From Diprion similis (Eukaryota; Arthropoda; Insecta; Hymenoptera; Diprionidae): DNA of 64,000 nt. The notes beneath the pieces are model-generated. The model worked only from the letters and a program-made list of their open reading frames with translations, was not told the DNA's origin and searched no databases. The stretch is taken from NCBI RefSeq assembly GCF_021155765.1, contig NC_060112.1, positions 9,362,001 to 9,426,000 on the forward strand. The letters are read 5' to 3'. Shown here piece after piece: positions 62,401-64,000 of this stretch. The position numbers were made by a program, and so were the translations under genes. Positions within the stretch are counted from its first letter, which is position 1; each line of letters begins with the position of its first letter.

Positions 62401-64000
62401 GCTCTTTTCGATGTTTTTTATGAGTTCCTGGGGGTCGAATTACTCTGGCGATAGTCATATAAATCGATTCCAATACCAGAAATTTTCGGCTCCAGAAATG
62501 ACCCAAAAAGTAAGGCTAACCCCTTTGGATTTTTGTCGAAAATTTCGATGACTTTGAAAAGTGCTGCAATTAATTCTTTAAGGCACTATTCCGACGTAAT
62601 TTTGCGAGAGGAATCGATTAAGCGCAGTCCCAATACGCTGCGAGCAACGCATCAAAAGTTACAGCCGAAAAACTCATGATTTTCATCGTCATTTCTCTGC
62701 TGCTGGTCCTACGCTCTTTTTGATGTGTTTTCTGAGTTCCTGGGAGTCGATTTACTCTAGAGATGATCATACAAATTGATTCCAAGACCAGAAATTTTCG
62801 GCTCTAAAAATGACCCAAAAAGTAAGGCTAACCCCTTTGGATTTTTGCCGAAAATTTCGATGACTTTGAAAAGTGCTGCAATTAATTCTTTAAGGCACTA
62901 TTCCGACGTAATTTTGCGAGAGGAATCGATTAAGCGCAGTTCCAATACGCTGCGAGCAACGCATCAAAAGTTACAGCCAAAAAACTCATGATTTTCATCG
63001 CCATTTCTCTGCTGCTGGTCCTACGCTCTTTTTGATGTGTTTTCTGAGTTCCTGGGGGTCGAATTACTCTAGTAATGATCATACGAATCGATTCCAAGAC
63101 CAGAAATTTTCGGCCCCAAAAATGACCCAAAAAGTAAGGCTAACCCCTTTGGATTTTTGCCGAAAATTTCGATGACTTTGAAAAGTTTTGCAATTCATTC
63201 TTTAAGGCACTATTCCGACGTAATTTTGCGAGAGGAATCGATTAAGCGCAGTCCCAATACGCTGCGAGCAACGCATCAAAAGTTACAGCCCAAAAACTCA
63301 TGATTTTCAACGCCATTTCTCTGCTGCTGGTCCTACGCTCTTTTCTATGTTTTTTCTGAGTTCCTGGGGGTCGAATTACTCTAGAAATGATCATACAAAT
63401 CGATTCCAAGACCAGAAATTTTCGGCCCCAAAAATGACCCAAAAAGTAAGGCTAACCCCTTTGGATTTTTGCCGAAAATTTCGATGACTTTGAAAAGTGC
63501 TGCAATTCATTCTTCAAGGCACTATTCCGACGTAATTTTGCGAGAGGAATCGATTAAGCGCAGTCCCGATACGCTGCGAGCAACGCATCAAAAGTTACAG
63601 CCAAAAAACTCATTATTTTCATCGCTATTTCTCTGCCGCTGGTTCTACGCTCTTTTTGATGTGTTTTCTGAGTTCCTGGGGGTCAAATTACTCTAGAGAT
63701 GATCATACAAATTGATTCTAAGACCAGAAATTTTCGGCTCCAAAAATGACCCAAAAAGTAAGGCTAACCCCTTTGGATTTTTGTCGAAAATTTCGATGAC
63801 TTTGAAAAGTGCTGCAATTAATTCTTTAGAGCACTATTTCGACGTAATTTTGCGAGAGGAATCGATTAAGCGCAGCCCCAATACGCTGCGAGCAACGCAT
63901 CAAAAGTTACAGCCAAAAAACTCATTATTTTCATCGCCATTTCTCTGCTGCTGGTCCTACGCTCTTTTCGATGTTTTTTCTGAGTTCCTGGGGGTCGAAT
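56401..64000. repeat. 312-bp tandem satellite array, about 24 monomers, open at the window end
   Basis: The landmark ctgcgagcaacgc recurs exactly every 312 bp (56398, 56710, 57022, 57334 and so on) to the window end. Monomers differ by a few percent. Because 312 is divisible by three, open frames recur at identical phase on both strands (for example 66-codon minus frames and the 175-codon plus frame at 59656-60183, spanning almost two monomers). These are not genes. Each monomer has a perfect or near-perfect 12-bp inverted repeat (gaaattttcggc ... gccgaaaatttc, 44-bp loop, for example 57799-57810 and 57855-57866) and two atcgatt sites. Higher-order duplications are listed separately. Confidence 0.97.
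60830..63338. repeat. Recent 1248-bp (4-monomer) tandem duplication within the array
   Basis: Copy 1 (about 60830-62090) and copy 2 (about 62078-63338) are almost identical, including rare variants found in few other monomers: tttttatgagtt (61167 and 62415), cgatagtcat, ccaatacc, gggagtcgat, and aaaagttttgcaattcat (61933 and 63181). One visible difference is gagggatcg at 61672 against gaggaatcg at 62920. Identity ends on both sides at positions where the other monomers differ. Confidence 0.85.

Noticed and set aside
1-64000. CRISPR arrays, operons, phage or other prokaryotic systems
   Set aside because: The genes are spliced with eukaryotic signals, spacing is eukaryotic, and the only regular repeat is a 312-bp satellite without unique spacers.

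Overview
The window is AT-rich eukaryotic nuclear DNA with spliced genes (GT-AG introns and one apparent GC-AG intron), transposon relics and a large satellite array. Every recognisable protein resembles an insect or metazoan orthologue. Best guess: a holometabolous insect, perhaps Hymenoptera; the order is an inference, not proven. There is no sign of bacterial, viral or organellar gene organisation, and I found no tRNA, rRNA or CRISPR.

Layout. (1) About 1.5-8.4 kb, + strand: staufen, a five-dsRBD RNA-binding protein, with a probable 5' exon near 1.5-1.68 kb and a long inverted-repeat element (961-1450) just upstream. (2) 12.4-13.6 kb, + strand: CFAP20 (Bug22), a ciliary/axonemal protein in two coding exons. 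(3) 17.3-14.7 kb, - strand: a divergent CFAP20-domain paralogue sharing the CFAP20 intron position and carrying a long Lys/Ser/Asn-rich C-terminal extension. The pair is tail to tail. (4) 20.2-24.5 kb, + strand: a ZAD-C2H2 transcription factor with six zinc fingers in five exons. (5) 32.25-45.7 kb, + strand: nicotinate phosphoribosyltransferase (NAPRT) in ten exons, with a candidate phase-matched cassette exon inside its largest intron and an upstream TATA-type promoter plus possible 5' non-coding exon. (6) 53.8-52.2 kb, - strand: serine palmitoyltransferase subunit 1 (SPTLC1) in two exons. (7) About 54.7 kb to the window end: a satellite array with a 312-bp monomer, degenerate at its left edge and homogeneous further in, with recent 936-, 1248- and 4056-bp block duplications. 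The array runs off the window.

The genes do not form a pathway. They are unrelated housekeeping or regulatory genes: mRNA localisation (staufen), cilia (CFAP20 pair), transcription (ZAD-ZNF), NAD salvage (NAPRT) and sphingolipid synthesis (SPTLC1). The CFAP20 pair is the one clear case of functional clustering, probably from an old inverted duplication.

The points most worth a second look are the extended CFAP20 paralogue, the in-frame NAPRT cassette exon that would interrupt the active-site region, the higher-order satellite with a conserved inverted repeat in each monomer, the GC-AG intron in staufen, and several inverted-repeat elements. Exon borders were placed by eye from splice consensus and reading phase. 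They add up to complete reading frames for all six genes but have not been checked against transcripts.
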